A stretch of DNA of 64,000 nt from Mycolicibacterium komossense. GTDB taxonomy: Bacteria; Actinomycetota; Actinomycetes; Mycobacteriales; Mycobacteriaceae. Each line of letters starts with the position of its first letter. Position 1 is the stretch's first letter. The position numbers and the translations under genes are program-made. Of the stretch, positions 8,796 to 17,550 are shown piece by piece. The notes under the pieces were generated by a model. That model ran no database searches, was not told the origin of the DNA, and saw only the letters and a program-made list of their open reading frames with translations. The stretch spans positions 1-64,000 of the forward strand of contig NZ_JACKTY010000037.1 in NCBI RefSeq assembly GCF_025822605.1. Reading direction: 5' to 3'.

Positions 8796-10193
8796 TCACG
8801 CCTGGCTCTTCTCCTCGCTCAGTTCCGGTACGCCCCGGCCACGAAACACATTGACGCCGAACACAATCGCGCCGAGGACCAGCCACACCAGCCCGCCGAT
8901 TTTGGCCGCGGGGTCGGCGTTGAACAGTACGTAGCCGATGATCACGAAGCCGAGGGTCGGAACCACCAGGTGCAGCAGGTAGTTCTTGGACTTCTGCTTC
9001 ACCAGGTAGTACCAGATCACGGAGACGTGCAGCAGGCAGAAACCGAACAGTGCGCCGAAGTTGACCAGTGACGAGATCAGCCCGATCTGACCGACGAAGA
9101 ACAAGACCAGCACGATGCTCAGTGCGCTGACGGTCAGCAGGGCCGCCTGTGGCACCTTTCTGGGACTGATCTTCGACAGGAAGGCCGGCAGCTGGCGGTC
9201 GCGGCTCATCGAGAACAGCAACCGGCTGGTGGCGGCCTGGGCGGCCATCGCATTGGCGAATCCGACAGCGAGGACGTTGACCGCGAAGAACGCGTTCATC
9301 CACCCGGTGTTCGATGCTGCCTGCACCAGGGTGAAGAACGCATTGCCCGCTTCGTCGTCGCTGAACGATTCGCGGCCGCCAGCGAGCAGACTGGCCAGCC
9401 AGGTCTGCGTCACGAACAGAAAGGCCACTACGAACAGCGCGATGATCATCGCCCGGCCCGCCGGATTGCGTTTACCGGTGGATTCCTCGGCGAGAGTGGA
9501 GATCCCGTCGAAGCCGAGGAAACTCAGCACGGCAATCGACAGGGCCGAGGCGATCAGCGGGGCACTGACCAGTTCTGGGTTCCAGATCGGCGTCGTGCTC
9601 CAGCCGACATTGGGCAGGCTCGCGCCGCTGATGGCCCGGACGGCGATGACGACAAAGATCACCACGAAAAGCAGTTCGACCGCCAGGAAGACGCGGTTGG
9701 CGATCTTCAGCGTGCCGACGCCGAGGAGGTTGATGATCGTGTTGACGATCACGAAGATGATGGCCCACAACCAGCGCGGGGTGCCCGGGAAGAGTCCGAT
9801 CATGGATTCGGCGGCGAACACATAGAGCAACGTCGGGACCAGCAGGTAATCCAGCAGTATCGCCCAGCCCGCGAAAAATCCTGCGGCGGGGTGGATTCCG
9901 CGACCGACATAGGAGAACACCGACCCGGCCAGCGGAAAAGACTTCGCCATCTGCGAATAGGCCAACGCCGTGAACACCATCGCCACCAGCCCGATGACGT
10001 ACACCAGCGGGACCATGCCCGACGCGCTGTTGTAGACGGTGCCGAAGATCGCCCACGGCGCGATCGGCACCATGAACACCAGCCCGTAGACGAGCAGGTC
10101 CAGTGTCGAGACGGAACGGTTGAGTTCCTGTTCGTAGCCGAATGATTCGAGTGTCGGTTGGCCGCCGGCAGCGGTCGACTCGGGTGATGCCAT
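8796..10193 (-). CDS. APC family amino acid permease
   Basis: 465 aa integral membrane protein with about 12 hydrophobic helices. It starts with a soluble tail MASPESTAAGGQ, then a first helix around FMVPIAPWAIFGTVY and the conserved Glu-containing helix LSFLGFDGISTLAEES, the pattern of APC-superfamily amino acid/polyamine transporters. It probably imports an amino acid or amine by cation symport or exchange. The start at 10193 has a GAGAGGA ribosome site; longer frames upstream overlap the next gene and are not used. It lies 23 nt after the aminopeptidase gene and is probably co-transcribed, which suggests uptake of the peptidase's product or substrate. Confidence 0.88.
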   Translation of the reverse strand: MASPESTAAGGQPTLESFGYEQELNRSVSTLDLLVYGLVFMVPIAPWAIFGTVYNSASGMVPLVYVIGLVAMVFTALAYSQMAKSFPLAGSVFSYVGRGIHPAAGFFAGWAILLDYLLVPTLLYVFAAESMIGLFPGTPRWLWAIIFVIVNTIINLLGVGTLKIANRVFLAVELLFVVIFVVIAVRAISGASLPNVGWSTTPIWNPELVSAPLIASALSIAVLSFLGFDGISTLAEESTGKRNPAGRAMIIALFVVAFLFVTQTWLASLLAGGRESFSDDEAGNAFFTLVQAASNTGWMNAFFAVNVLAVGFANAMAAQAATSRLLFSMSRDRQLPAFLSKISPRKVPQAALLTVSALSIVLVLFFVGQIGLISSLVNFGALFGFCLLHVSVIWYYLVKQKSKNYLLHLVVPTLGFVIIGYVLFNADPAAKIGGLVWLVLGAIVFGVNVFRGRGVPELSEEKSQA

Positions 10194-10216
10194 CTCAGAT
10201 GTCCTCTCGGGGTGGG

Positions 10217-11113
10217 CTATTCGTGCGCCGCCAGGAATTCCGCGATGACGGCGCGGAACTCCTCGGGCTGCTCGAGGTGGGTGCAGTGGCTGGCGCCGGG
10301 AAACACGTGGCTGTGTGCGGCCGGGATCTGTTCGATGAAAGGCGCCCAGGTCGCCGGGGTGGCTTCGTCGAACTCTCCGGCGACCACCAGAGTGGGCGCC
10401 GTGATCTGCTGCAACCGGTCGATGACGCTCCAGCTTTGCAGCGTGCCGACGACGTGAAACTCGGTGGGACCGTTCATCGTGTAGTACACCGTCGGGTCTG
10501 CCAGCATTTGCTTTTCGGAGTCGACGAAATCCTGCGGCATCGGCTCGACGCGGCACACGTGGCGGCGGTAGAACACCTCGGTGGCCGCCGCATACTCGGG
10601 GTCGTCGAGGGTGTCGTTGGTCTCGTGCCGGTCGAGCGCGGCCCGGCTTTCCACGGGAAGCTGAGCACGCAGCTCGGCGGCGGCGGCCATCCACAGCGCC
10701 ATCGAGGCGGGGGAGTTGCAAATTTCCAGCGATGCCAGCCCGGCGGGTTGCCGCACGGCGATTTCGGCGCCGAGCATCCCACCCCAGGACTGGCCCAGCA
10801 GGTGGTACTGCTCGATGCCCAGAGCCTCGCGGACAGTGTGGAATTCATCGACGAACAGCGATGGCACCCAGAAGTCGACGGGGGCCTCGGGCAGGTGGGT
10901 ACTGCGACCGCAGCCGATCTGGTCGTAGTGGATGACCTGCCTGCCGGTCTCGTTGGCCAGAGCGGCGATGTTACGGACGTAGTCGTGTGCCATCCCGGGC
11001 CCGCCGTGCAGGACAAAGAGCGGCAGAGCGCCGGCGCGGGGAGAATCGGGGGTCGTGATCTGGACCCAGGTGTTGTTTCCACGGAACGGCACGAGGCGGG
11101 TTTGTTGCTGCAC
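10217..11113 (-). CDS. Proline iminopeptidase-like alpha/beta hydrolase
   Basis: 298 aa. The oxyanion-hole motif LFVLHGGPGMAHDY, the early HYDQIGCGRS and the nucleophile elbow LGQSWGGMLG (Ser nucleophile) are diagnostic of prolyl aminopeptidase/tricorn-interacting-factor type hydrolases. The catalytic Asp is in VVAGEFDEATP and the His in PGASHCTHLE. It releases N-terminal proline or related residues from short peptides or acts on amino-acid amides. I prefer the GTG at 11113 over the ATG at 11155 because the longer form would put a 17-bp palindrome (11137-11153) inside the gene, whereas with 11113 the palindrome sits where an operator should. First gene of the permease operon. Confidence 0.85.
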   Translation of the reverse strand: MQQQTRLVPFRGNNTWVQITTPDSPRAGALPLFVLHGGPGMAHDYVRNIAALANETGRQVIHYDQIGCGRSTHLPEAPVDFWVPSLFVDEFHTVREALGIEQYHLLGQSWGGMLGAEIAVRQPAGLASLEICNSPASMALWMAAAAELRAQLPVESRAALDRHETNDTLDDPEYAAATEVFYRRHVCRVEPMPQDFVDSEKQMLADPTVYYTMNGPTEFHVVGTLQSWSVIDRLQQITAPTLVVAGEFDEATPATWAPFIEQIPAAHSHVFPGASHCTHLEQPEEFRAVIAEFLAAHE

Positions 11114-11136
11114 CCGATCAGCATGGGACCATAAAA

Positions 11137-11153
11137 GGTCTCGCAGCAAGACC
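11137..11153. promoter_or_regulatory. Candidate GntR operator between divergent genes
   Basis: Inverted repeat GGTCT (11137-11141) and AGACC (11149-11153) with a 7-nt centre, extending to A/T on both sides. It resembles FadR-type GntR operators built on GGTC/GACC half-sites. It lies directly upstream of a TATGGT hexamer (11133-11128) for the aminopeptidase and 45 bp before the regulator start, so one site could control both directions. Confidence 0.5.
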
Positions 11154-11170
11154 ATTTAACGCGATTTAAC
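11154..11170 (+). repeat. ATTTAAC direct repeat upstream of gntR-type gene
   Basis: Two copies of ATTTAAC (11154-11160 and 11164-11170) spaced exactly 10 bp lie between the palindromic operator and the regulator gene. The second copy overlaps a possible -10 hexamer, TAACAT (11167-11172). One-turn spacing suggests binding on one face of the helix. Confidence 0.4.
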
Positions 11171-11197
11171 ATGACTGTGACGACGGGAGGGACCGCG

Positions 11198-11989
11198 ATG
11201 GCTCACATCGGCTCGCCGGCCGGGTTGCCGGTGCCGGCGGGTTTACTCGCCCGACAACTCGACTCACCGACGCGGGTCGACGAGATAGCCGACCGGTTGA
11301 TCACCGCAATCGCCATCGGCGAGTACCTGCCCGGCACCCGACTACCCGTGGAACGAGAGCTGGCGCAGTCGCTAGGGGTCGGTCGGATGACGGTTCGGGC
11401 GGCGTTGGCCCGGCTCGTCGAGCAAGGACTCCTGGAGACCCGCCGCGGGCGGGGCGGGGGCTCCTACGTCGTAGACCAATGGTCGGCATCCTCGACAGGG
11501 GCGGTCGTTCGCACGCTGGGTACGCAGATGGGCGAACTACGGGACCGGTGCGACGCGATCTGCCGGTTACAGGGGTCGGTGGCCCGCGCCGCGGCGGAGT
11601 GCCGGACCGAAGCTGATGTGCGACTGCTGCGTGCGCGGTTCGAGGATTACCGCACCGCGGCGACGGGCCTGGCTGCACAACAGGCGGACAGCCAGTTCCA
11701 CCTCGCGATCATGGACGCCGCCCACAACGACGTGCTCAAGCAGGTGCTGCTCGACCTCAAGTCGACGGTCAGCATCGGTGCGCCGGCTCATCTGTGGGGA
11801 GATCCGTCGACGATGCGCAGCAGGGAGCTGCGCGCCCTGGGCGACCATTCCGCTCTGGTCGACGCGATCGCCGACGGCCGTGGTGACGACGCCGACGCGC
11901 TGTCCCGTGCTCACGGGGCGATCGACTTCGAGGTGATCGTCGAGGCGATTCAGCGCGCGAACACGCGCGCTGAGCATCGTGCGCGCTGA
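11198..11989 (+). CDS. GntR family regulator, FadR (FCD) subfamily
   Basis: 263 aa transcriptional regulator. The N-terminal winged helix-turn-helix has the GntR signature GTRLPVERELAQSLGV followed by MTVRAALARLVEQGLLETR (about residues 45-85). The C-terminal all-helical domain, with a conserved DSQFHLAIMDAAHN region, is the FCD effector-binding domain that often holds a metal and a carboxylate ligand. The ATG at 11198 has a GGGAGG ribosome site at 11185-11190; an upstream ATG at 11171 lies in the promoter region and is less likely. Divergent from the aminopeptidase/permease operon, which it probably regulates. Confidence 0.85.
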   Translation: MAHIGSPAGLPVPAGLLARQLDSPTRVDEIADRLITAIAIGEYLPGTRLPVERELAQSLGVGRMTVRAALARLVEQGLLETRRGRGGGSYVVDQWSASSTGAVVRTLGTQMGELRDRCDAICRLQGSVARAAAECRTEADVRLLRARFEDYRTAATGLAAQQADSQFHLAIMDAAHNDVLKQVLLDLKSTVSIGAPAHLWGDPSTMRSRELRALGDHSALVDAIADGRGDDADALSRAHGAIDFEVIVEAIQRANTRAEHRAR

Positions 11990-12417
11990 AGGCCCGCACA
12001 CTTGCGTGCATTCCCTGGGCATGGTCGCCGATGTTCGAGACGAACCGGGGCGATTGTGAGTTCCATTGTGTGACAAGGTCATTGAGGGCACCTGCAGATT
12101 CACCTGTCCAGCCCGCCACCGCAGAGGAGATCCTCGTGTTCGCCCTGGCGTGGCTGGTCTCCAGATCGTCACCGTGGCCGGTGACCTTGGTAGCGCACTG
12201 TGCGAGGGCGTCAGGATCTACGGAGAAAGTCGATGCGTGGCCCGAGGCGACTCAGGCCCGTTGCGAATGCTCGGTAATTCACCTCATCGGTCCGAATTGC
12301 CGAACTGTAGTTGTAGGTGCACGCGATAGCCACCACTCCATCATTCGTCGGGGTGATTTGGAGGACGTGGTTGCGCTAGGTGCCGAACCACCCAGCTATC
12401 GGGGAATCTGTCTCCGG
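11990..12417. other. Gene-poor stretch downstream of gntR-type gene
   Basis: About 430 bp without a frame that I can match to a family. Open frames present here lack ribosome sites, recognisable motifs and normal mycobacterial codon use. It may be decayed sequence. The dfrA-thyX interval also differs in M. tuberculosis, where it holds restriction and toxin-antitoxin genes. Confidence 0.4.
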
Positions 12418-12696
12418 TCACAGCGAGTCCTGGCCTGCTGGCGTGGTGAACGGTTGGTTGGGATCGACTGCCTTGGCGAAACCGGGATACAGGTACCGGT
12501 CGTCGCCTGTCACCCAGGCCAGCAGGTAGGACTCCATATGCGCCCGTACCGGTACCGCGGGCCCTTCGGTCAGATCGATGCCTGGTTCAGCGCTCCAGGC
12601 CATGCTGAAATCGTTCAACTCGGAGTGGTCAGTAACTGCTGAGAACACCGCGTGGATAGCGTCGGCGTCCCATTTGTCCAGATCCGCCAGTGACAT
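12418..12696 (-). CDS. Hypothetical protein, possible remnant of an alpha/beta-hydrolase-like mycobacterial protein
   Basis: 92 aa from the ATG at 12696. The first residues, MSLADLDKWDADAIHAVF, resemble the conserved N terminus of a large mycobacterial family in which an ESX-like helical leader precedes an alpha/beta-hydrolase domain. Here the similarity stops after about 28 residues and continues as an unrelated segment containing MESYLLAWVTGDDRYLYPGF, ending long before a hydrolase domain could fit. It may be a degraded gene with an internal deletion, or a genuine short protein. The assignment rests on recall of the leader motif only. Confidence 0.4.
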   Translation of the reverse strand: MSLADLDKWDADAIHAVFSAVTDHSELNDFSMAWSAEPGIDLTEGPAVPVRAHMESYLLAWVTGDDRYLYPGFAKAVDPNQPFTTPAGQDSL

Positions 12697-12846
12697 GCCC
12701 ACGGTCAGCGTCCCACCCGATCGTCAATCGAACAGTCTCCTGCCCCCGCAGGCGAGATTCTGGCACCGATGGTGACTCTGATCAGTTCAGCTGTGCCGCC
12801 CAACGCCGCGACGTGCTGATGCGGCCGGTCACGTTAGGCTCCACGA

Positions 12847-13599
12847 GTGGCCGAGACGGCGCCGCTGCGCGTGCAACTGATCGCCAGGACCGAGTTCCTG
12901 GCACCGCCTGATGTGCCGTGGAGCACGGACGGCGACGGCGGGGAGGCGCTGGTCGAGTTCGCCGGTCGCGCCTGCTATCAGAGCTGGTCCAAGCCCAATC
13001 CGCGCACCGCCACCAATGCCGGCTACATCGACCACATCATTGACGTCGGACATTTCTCCGTGCTCGAGCACGCGTCGGTGTCCTTCTACATCACGGGAAT
13101 CTCCCGGTCCTGCACGCACGAGCTGATCCGTCACCGGCACTTTTCCTATTCGCAGCTGTCGCAGCGTTACGTGCCCGCCGACGACGCCGAAGTGGTGTTG
13201 CCACCCGGCTTCGAGGACGACTCTGAGCTGCAGGAACTCTTCCTGGCCGCCGCCGACGCCAGTCGCTCGGCGTACTTCGAACTGCTGACCAAGCTCGAAG
13301 CGAAGTTGGCCGATGTGCCGAATGCGACGCTGCGCCGTAAGCAGGCGCGGCAGGCAGCGCGGGCTGTGCTGCCCAACGCGACCGAGACACGCATCGTGGT
13401 CACCGGCAACTATCGGGCCTGGCGGCATTTCATCGCGATGCGCGCCAGCGAACACGCCGACGTGGAAATCCGCCGACTCGCGATCGCCTGCCTGCGGGAA
13501 CTGACAGGCGTGGCGCCCGCGGTATTCGCCGATTTCGAGATCAACACGATGGCCGACGGTAGTGAAGTGGCGACCAGTCCACTGGCGACCGAAGCCTGA
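12847..13599 (+). CDS. thyX: Flavin-dependent thymidylate synthase
   Basis: Makes dTMP from dUMP using FAD/NADPH and methylene-tetrahydrofolate, yielding tetrahydrofolate directly. The 250 aa match mycobacterial ThyX. The family signature RHRxxSxxxxSxR is present as RHRHFSYSQLSQR (about residues 95-107), with the supporting HISRSCTHELIRH-type stretch before it and the nucleotide-binding ARAVLPNATETRIVVTGN later. The GTG start follows TAGGCT (12835-12840) by 6 nt, suggesting a leaderless mRNA. It heads the thyX-dapA-rnj cluster. This genome therefore has both thymidylate synthases, as M. tuberculosis does. Confidence 0.96.
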   Translation: MAETAPLRVQLIARTEFLAPPDVPWSTDGDGGEALVEFAGRACYQSWSKPNPRTATNAGYIDHIIDVGHFSVLEHASVSFYITGISRSCTHELIRHRHFSYSQLSQRYVPADDAEVVLPPGFEDDSELQELFLAAADASRSAYFELLTKLEAKLADVPNATLRRKQARQAARAVLPNATETRIVVTGNYRAWRHFIAMRASEHADVEIRRLAIACLRELTGVAPAVFADFEINTMADGSEVATSPLATEA

Positions 13600-13686
13600 G
13601 CCGAGGAACGAGGCGAGGGCTTGCGGGTGCAATAGAGACAGCGACCGAGGCTTAAGCGCTTGGACTCGCGCGGTAACCTTGGGCGC

Positions 13687-14589
13687 GTGAGTACCAGCGG
13701 ATTCGACGCCCCAGCACGCCTGGGCACCGTCTTGACGGCCATGGTCACGCCGTTCCACCCGGACGGCTCGCTGGATACAGCCATGGCGAAGAAGGTGGCC
13801 AACCATCTCGTCGACTCCGGCTGCGACGGCCTTGTGGTGTCGGGCACCACCGGCGAATCGCCGACCACCACCGATGATGAGAAGCGCGAACTGCTCGCCG
13901 CCGTTTTGGATGCCGTCGGCGACCGCGCCCGCGTCATCGCCGGTGCGGGCACCTACGACACTGCGCACAGCGTTCACTTGGCGAAGGCCGCCGCCGCCGA
14001 AGGCGCACACGGCCTGCTGGTGGTGACGCCCTACTACTCGCGGCCATCCCAGGCCGGCCTGCTCGCCCATTTCACCACCGTCGCTGACGCTACCGACCTG
14101 CCGGTGGTGCTCTACGACATCCCGCCGCGCTCAGTGGTGCCTATCGAGTTCGACACCATCCGGTCCCTGGCCGAGCATCCCAACATCGTCGGCATCAAAG
14201 ACGCGAAGGGCGACCTGCACGGCGGCGGGCGGATCATCGCCGAGACCGGAATGGTCTACTACTCGGGCGATGACGCGCTGAATCTGCCCTGGCTGGCGAT
14301 GGGTGCGATCGGATTCATCAGCGTCTGGGGGCATCTCGCCGCCGGCGCACTGCGAGATATGTTGTCGGCATTCGACTCCGGTGATCTGGCGACGGCGCGG
14401 AAGATCAACGGCGCCCTTGCGCCCCTCAATGAGGCGCAGACCCGCCTCGGTGGGGTAACCCTGGCGAAAGCGGGGTTGCGGTTGCAGGGCATCGACGTCG
14501 GTGATCCGCGGCTTCCCCAGCTACCCGCGACCGAGGCTCAGGCCGACGCGCTGGCCGCGGATTTGCGGGCAGCCGCGGTGCTCCGGTGA
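13687..14589 (+). CDS. dapA: 4-hydroxy-tetrahydrodipicolinate synthase
   Basis: Condenses pyruvate with aspartate semialdehyde, the first committed step to diaminopimelate and lysine. 300 aa, as in M. tuberculosis. The (beta/alpha)8 barrel shows VSGTTGESPTTTDDEK (pyruvate/keto-acid site), VLYDIPPRS with the catalytic Tyr, and VGIKDAKGD with the Schiff-base lysine. The GTG at 13687 was chosen because it gives the family N terminus and follows a TAACCT hexamer (13674-13679) by 7 nt, a leaderless arrangement; a TTG 27 nt upstream is unlikely. rnj overlaps it by 4 nt. Confidence 0.96.
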   Translation: MSTSGFDAPARLGTVLTAMVTPFHPDGSLDTAMAKKVANHLVDSGCDGLVVSGTTGESPTTTDDEKRELLAAVLDAVGDRARVIAGAGTYDTAHSVHLAKAAAAEGAHGLLVVTPYYSRPSQAGLLAHFTTVADATDLPVVLYDIPPRSVVPIEFDTIRSLAEHPNIVGIKDAKGDLHGGGRIIAETGMVYYSGDDALNLPWLAMGAIGFISVWGHLAAGALRDMLSAFDSGDLATARKINGALAPLNEAQTRLGGVTLAKAGLRLQGIDVGDPRLPQLPATEAQADALAADLRAAAVLR

Positions 14590-16265
14590 GCATCGAGCTC
14601 GTCCCGCCGGGGCCGCTGGCTCCCGGCGGGATCCGGGTGACCGCATTAGGCGGCATCAGCGAAATCGGCCGCAATATGACCGTTTTCGAGCATCTTGGTC
14701 GACTGCTGATCATCGACTGCGGGGTGCTGTTCCCGGGGCACGACGAACCCGGTGTCGACTTGATCCTGCCGGACCTGCGTCATGTCGAGGACCGGCTCGA
14801 CGACATCGAGGCGCTAGTTCTCACCCACGCCCATGAGGACCACATCGGGGCGATCCCGCACCTACTCAAGCTGCGTTCCGACATCCCGGTTGTCGGGTCC
14901 AAGTTCACGCTGGCGCTCGTCGAGGCCAAATGCCGCGAGCACCGGATCAAGCCGAAGTTCGTGGAAATCGCCGAAGGCCAGAGCAGCAATCACGGCGTCT
15001 TCGATTGCGAATACTTCGCCGTCAACCACTCGATTCCGGATGCGGTGGCGATCGCCGTCTACGCGGGTGGTCAGACCATCCTGCACACCGGCGACGTCAA
15101 GCTCGACCAGCTGCCCCTCGATGGCCGACCGACCGACCTGCCTGGGATGTCGCGGCTCGGTGATGCTGGTGTGGATCTGTTCATGTGCGATTCCACCAAC
15201 GCCGAGATCCCCGGAGTGGGCCCGTCCGAGAGCGAGATCGGCCCTAATCTGCATCGGCTGATCCGTTCGGCCGAGGGGCGCGTCATCGTGGCCTGCTTCG
15301 CCTCGAATGTCGCTCGCGTGCAACAGATCATCGATGCGTCGGTCGCATTGGGTCGCAAGGTGTCCTTCGTCGGGCGTTCGATGGTGCGCAACATGGGGAT
15401 CGCCAAGGAACTCGGCTTTCTCACCGTCGCCGATGACGACGTGATCGATATCGGTGCCGCTGAACTGCTGCCCGCCGACCGCGTCACCCTGGTCACCACC
15501 GGTACCCAGGGGGAGCCGATGGCCGCGCTGTCGCGGATGTCGCGCGGTGAGCACCGCAGTATCACGCTGACCGACGGCGACCTGATCATCCTGTCCTCGT
15601 CGCAGATTCCGGGGAACGAAGAGGCGATCTTCGGTGTCATCGACGCGCTGGCCAAGATCGGCGCCCGCGTCGTCACCAATCAGCAGGTTCGCATCCACGT
15701 CTCCGGCCACGCCTATGCCGGGGAATTACTGTTTCTCTATAACGGGGTTCGCCCGCGCAACGTGATGCCTGTGCACGGGACCTGGCGGCATCTGCGTGCA
15801 AACGCCGCGTTGGCGGTGCAATCCGGTGTGCCGGCGGAGAACATCGCGCTGGCAGAGAACGGGGTCAGCGTCGACCTGGTTGGCGGTAAGGTGTCGATCG
15901 CCGGAGCCGTGCCGGTGGGCAAGATGTTCGTCGACGGTCTGGTGACGGGCGATGTCGGTGACGCCACCCTGGGCGAGCGCCTCGTGCTGTCGTCGGGCTT
16001 CATTGCCGTCACCGTGGTGGTGCATCGCGGTACCGGGAAGCTGGCTGCTCCGCCGCTGTTGCATTCCCGCGGCTTCTCGGAGGATCCGAAAGCTCTGGAA
16101 CCCGCCGCCCAGCGGGTCGGGGCCGACCTGGAAAAGCTTGCGGCCGAACGGGTTACCGATGTCGCACGGATCGCGCAGGCTGCCCGCCGGGCCGTCGGCA
16201 AGTGGGTCGGTGAGGCATATCGTCGCCAGCCGATGATCGTCCCGACCGTGATCGAAGTCGACTGA
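14586..16265 (+). CDS. rnj: Ribonuclease J
   Basis: Dual endo- and 5'-3' exoribonuclease of the metallo-beta-lactamase/beta-CASP family, acting in rRNA maturation and mRNA decay. The 559 aa match Rv2752c. The zinc-binding motif is LTHAHEDHIGAIPHL (about residues 80-94); later metal ligands are in LHTGDVKLD and MFVDG, with the beta-CASP motifs in FMCDSTNAEIPG and IHVSGHAYAGEL. The start overlaps the dapA stop (GTGA), so the two are translationally coupled. Confidence 0.95.
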   Translation: MSIELVPPGPLAPGGIRVTALGGISEIGRNMTVFEHLGRLLIIDCGVLFPGHDEPGVDLILPDLRHVEDRLDDIEALVLTHAHEDHIGAIPHLLKLRSDIPVVGSKFTLALVEAKCREHRIKPKFVEIAEGQSSNHGVFDCEYFAVNHSIPDAVAIAVYAGGQTILHTGDVKLDQLPLDGRPTDLPGMSRLGDAGVDLFMCDSTNAEIPGVGPSESEIGPNLHRLIRSAEGRVIVACFASNVARVQQIIDASVALGRKVSFVGRSMVRNMGIAKELGFLTVADDDVIDIGAAELLPADRVTLVTTGTQGEPMAALSRMSRGEHRSITLTDGDLIILSSSQIPGNEEAIFGVIDALAKIGARVVTNQQVRIHVSGHAYAGELLFLYNGVRPRNVMPVHGTWRHLRANAALAVQSGVPAENIALAENGVSVDLVGGKVSIAGAVPVGKMFVDGLVTGDVGDATLGERLVLSSGFIAVTVVVHRGTGKLAAPPLLHSRGFSEDPKALEPAAQRVGADLEKLAAERVTDVARIAQAARRAVGKWVGEAYRRQPMIVPTVIEVD

Positions 16266-16268
16266 CGA

Positions 16269-17474
16269 TTACCAGGTGACCGGCAGCTCCGTGACGCCGT
16301 AAATCTCTTTGTTGTTCAGGAAGCTCAGCTGCTGGGCCGGAACCGCCAATCGCAGCCCGGGCAGTCGGCGCGCCAAAGTGGTTAAAGTGACCTGCATTTC
16401 GACGCGGGCGAGGTTCGCCCCCAGGCATTGGTGCACGCCGAAGCCGAAGCCGAGATGCCCGCGGGTACCGCGAGTGCTGTCGAACAACTCGGGCCGCTCG
16501 ACGAATGCCCCGTCATAGTTCCCGGCCGGCAGGTTCATCAGCACTGTCTCGCCGGCCCGGATCAGCTGGCCACCGATGGTCAGGTCTTCGGTGGCCACCC
16601 GGTCGATCAGGCTGTGCACGATCGTCAGATATCGCATCAACTCCTCGACCACCGCGGCGACAACCGTCGGGTCATCGGTGTTGCGCAGTCGGTCGAACTC
16701 GTCCGGATGATCAAGCAGCGCAAGGGTGCCCAGTGAGATCATGTTCGCCGTCGTCTCATGCCCGGCGGCGAGCATGATCACCCCGTTCATTGCGGCGGTC
16801 TCCCGGCTCAGCTGACCGGTGGCGACGTAGTCGGTGATCAACCTGCTCATCATGTCGTCCCCGGGTTCGCGCTCTTTGCGCGCCACCAGTTCGGTCATAT
16901 ACGTGAACAGCGCCAGGCTGGACTCCGCCTTCTGCTGCTCGGTGGCACTCGAATCGAGACTGGTGCTGCTCGCGCGCTGGAAGAAGTCGTGGTCCTGGTA
17001 CGGCACGCCCAGTAGCAGGCAGATCACCAGCGAGGGCACCGGCAGCGCGAACGAGCGCACCAGGTCGGCAGGCGGTCCCGCGGCGATCATGTCGTCGAGA
17101 AATCGATCGACCAGCTCCTGGATCTGCGGTCTCATCGTTTCTGCGCGCCGGAAGGTGAAGTCCCTCGCCATCATTCGGCGCAGGCGATTGTGCTCGGGAT
17201 CGTCGAGACGCGGGAAGATCGACGGGCTGCTCTGGTCGGCGGTCGTTTCGACGCTGTAGGCCATGGTGTTCGCGGACAGGCGCGGGTCGACCAGGGCATC
17301 CCTGATATCGGCGTAGCGGCTGATCATCCATACTTTTTTGCCCTGCCACAGTGCCTGCTGCAGGCCGTCGGATTCTCGCCACACCGCGAATTCGGCGGGG
17401 GGTGCCAGTGGGCAGCCCGCGGCGCGCGGAGCGGGGATGATCGGTAGGGCCGCAATCGGAGTGGGGTGGGTCAT
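16269..17474 (-). CDS. Cytochrome P450
   Basis: 401-aa soluble bacterial P450. The I-helix oxygen-activation motif AGHETTANM, the K-helix ExxR in VEELMRY, and the heme-binding loop FGFGVHQCLGANLARVE with the axial cysteine are all intact, so the enzyme should be active. It needs a ferredoxin and reductase, and none is adjacent. The substrate is unknown. The start region has GGAG 8-10 nt upstream. Divergent from a TetR regulator with two matching palindromes in the 106-bp gap, so it is probably repressed by that protein. Convergent with rnj, 3 nt apart. Confidence 0.93.
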   Translation of the reverse strand: MTHPTPIAALPIIPAPRAAGCPLAPPAEFAVWRESDGLQQALWQGKKVWMISRYADIRDALVDPRLSANTMAYSVETTADQSSPSIFPRLDDPEHNRLRRMMARDFTFRRAETMRPQIQELVDRFLDDMIAAGPPADLVRSFALPVPSLVICLLLGVPYQDHDFFQRASSTSLDSSATEQQKAESSLALFTYMTELVARKEREPGDDMMSRLITDYVATGQLSRETAAMNGVIMLAAGHETTANMISLGTLALLDHPDEFDRLRNTDDPTVVAAVVEELMRYLTIVHSLIDRVATEDLTIGGQLIRAGETVLMNLPAGNYDGAFVERPELFDSTRGTRGHLGFGFGVHQCLGANLARVEMQVTLTTLARRLPGLRLAVPAQQLSFLNNKEIYGVTELPVTW

Positions 17475-17508
17475 GGGCGCTCCTCAAGATGACGCTCGTG
17501 AGCTAATC

Positions 17509-17522
17509 GACAGTCGACTGTC
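17509..17522. promoter_or_regulatory. Candidate TetR operator 1 (P450 side)
   Basis: Perfect 14-bp palindrome GACAGTCGACTGTC, 35 bp upstream of the P450 start codon. It shares the core CAGTC-RACTGTC with a second site at 17551-17566; the two centres are 43 bp apart, about four helical turns. Confidence 0.65.
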
Positions 17523-17550
17523 ACTTCTCTGAGCGTAAGTTCGGATGAAC

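Noticed and set aside
10194..10721. In-frame upstream extension of the amino acid permease (176 more codons)
   Set aside because: It runs antisense to the aminopeptidase gene's frame, shows no permease homology and is low-complexity Arg/Gly sequence. A ribosome site supports the ATG at 10193.
12031..12642. 203-codon plus-strand open frame
   Set aside because: Codon use and composition (Cys, His and Trp rich) are unlike mycobacterial proteins, and the frame is antisense to the more protein-like minus-strand ORF at 12418-12696.
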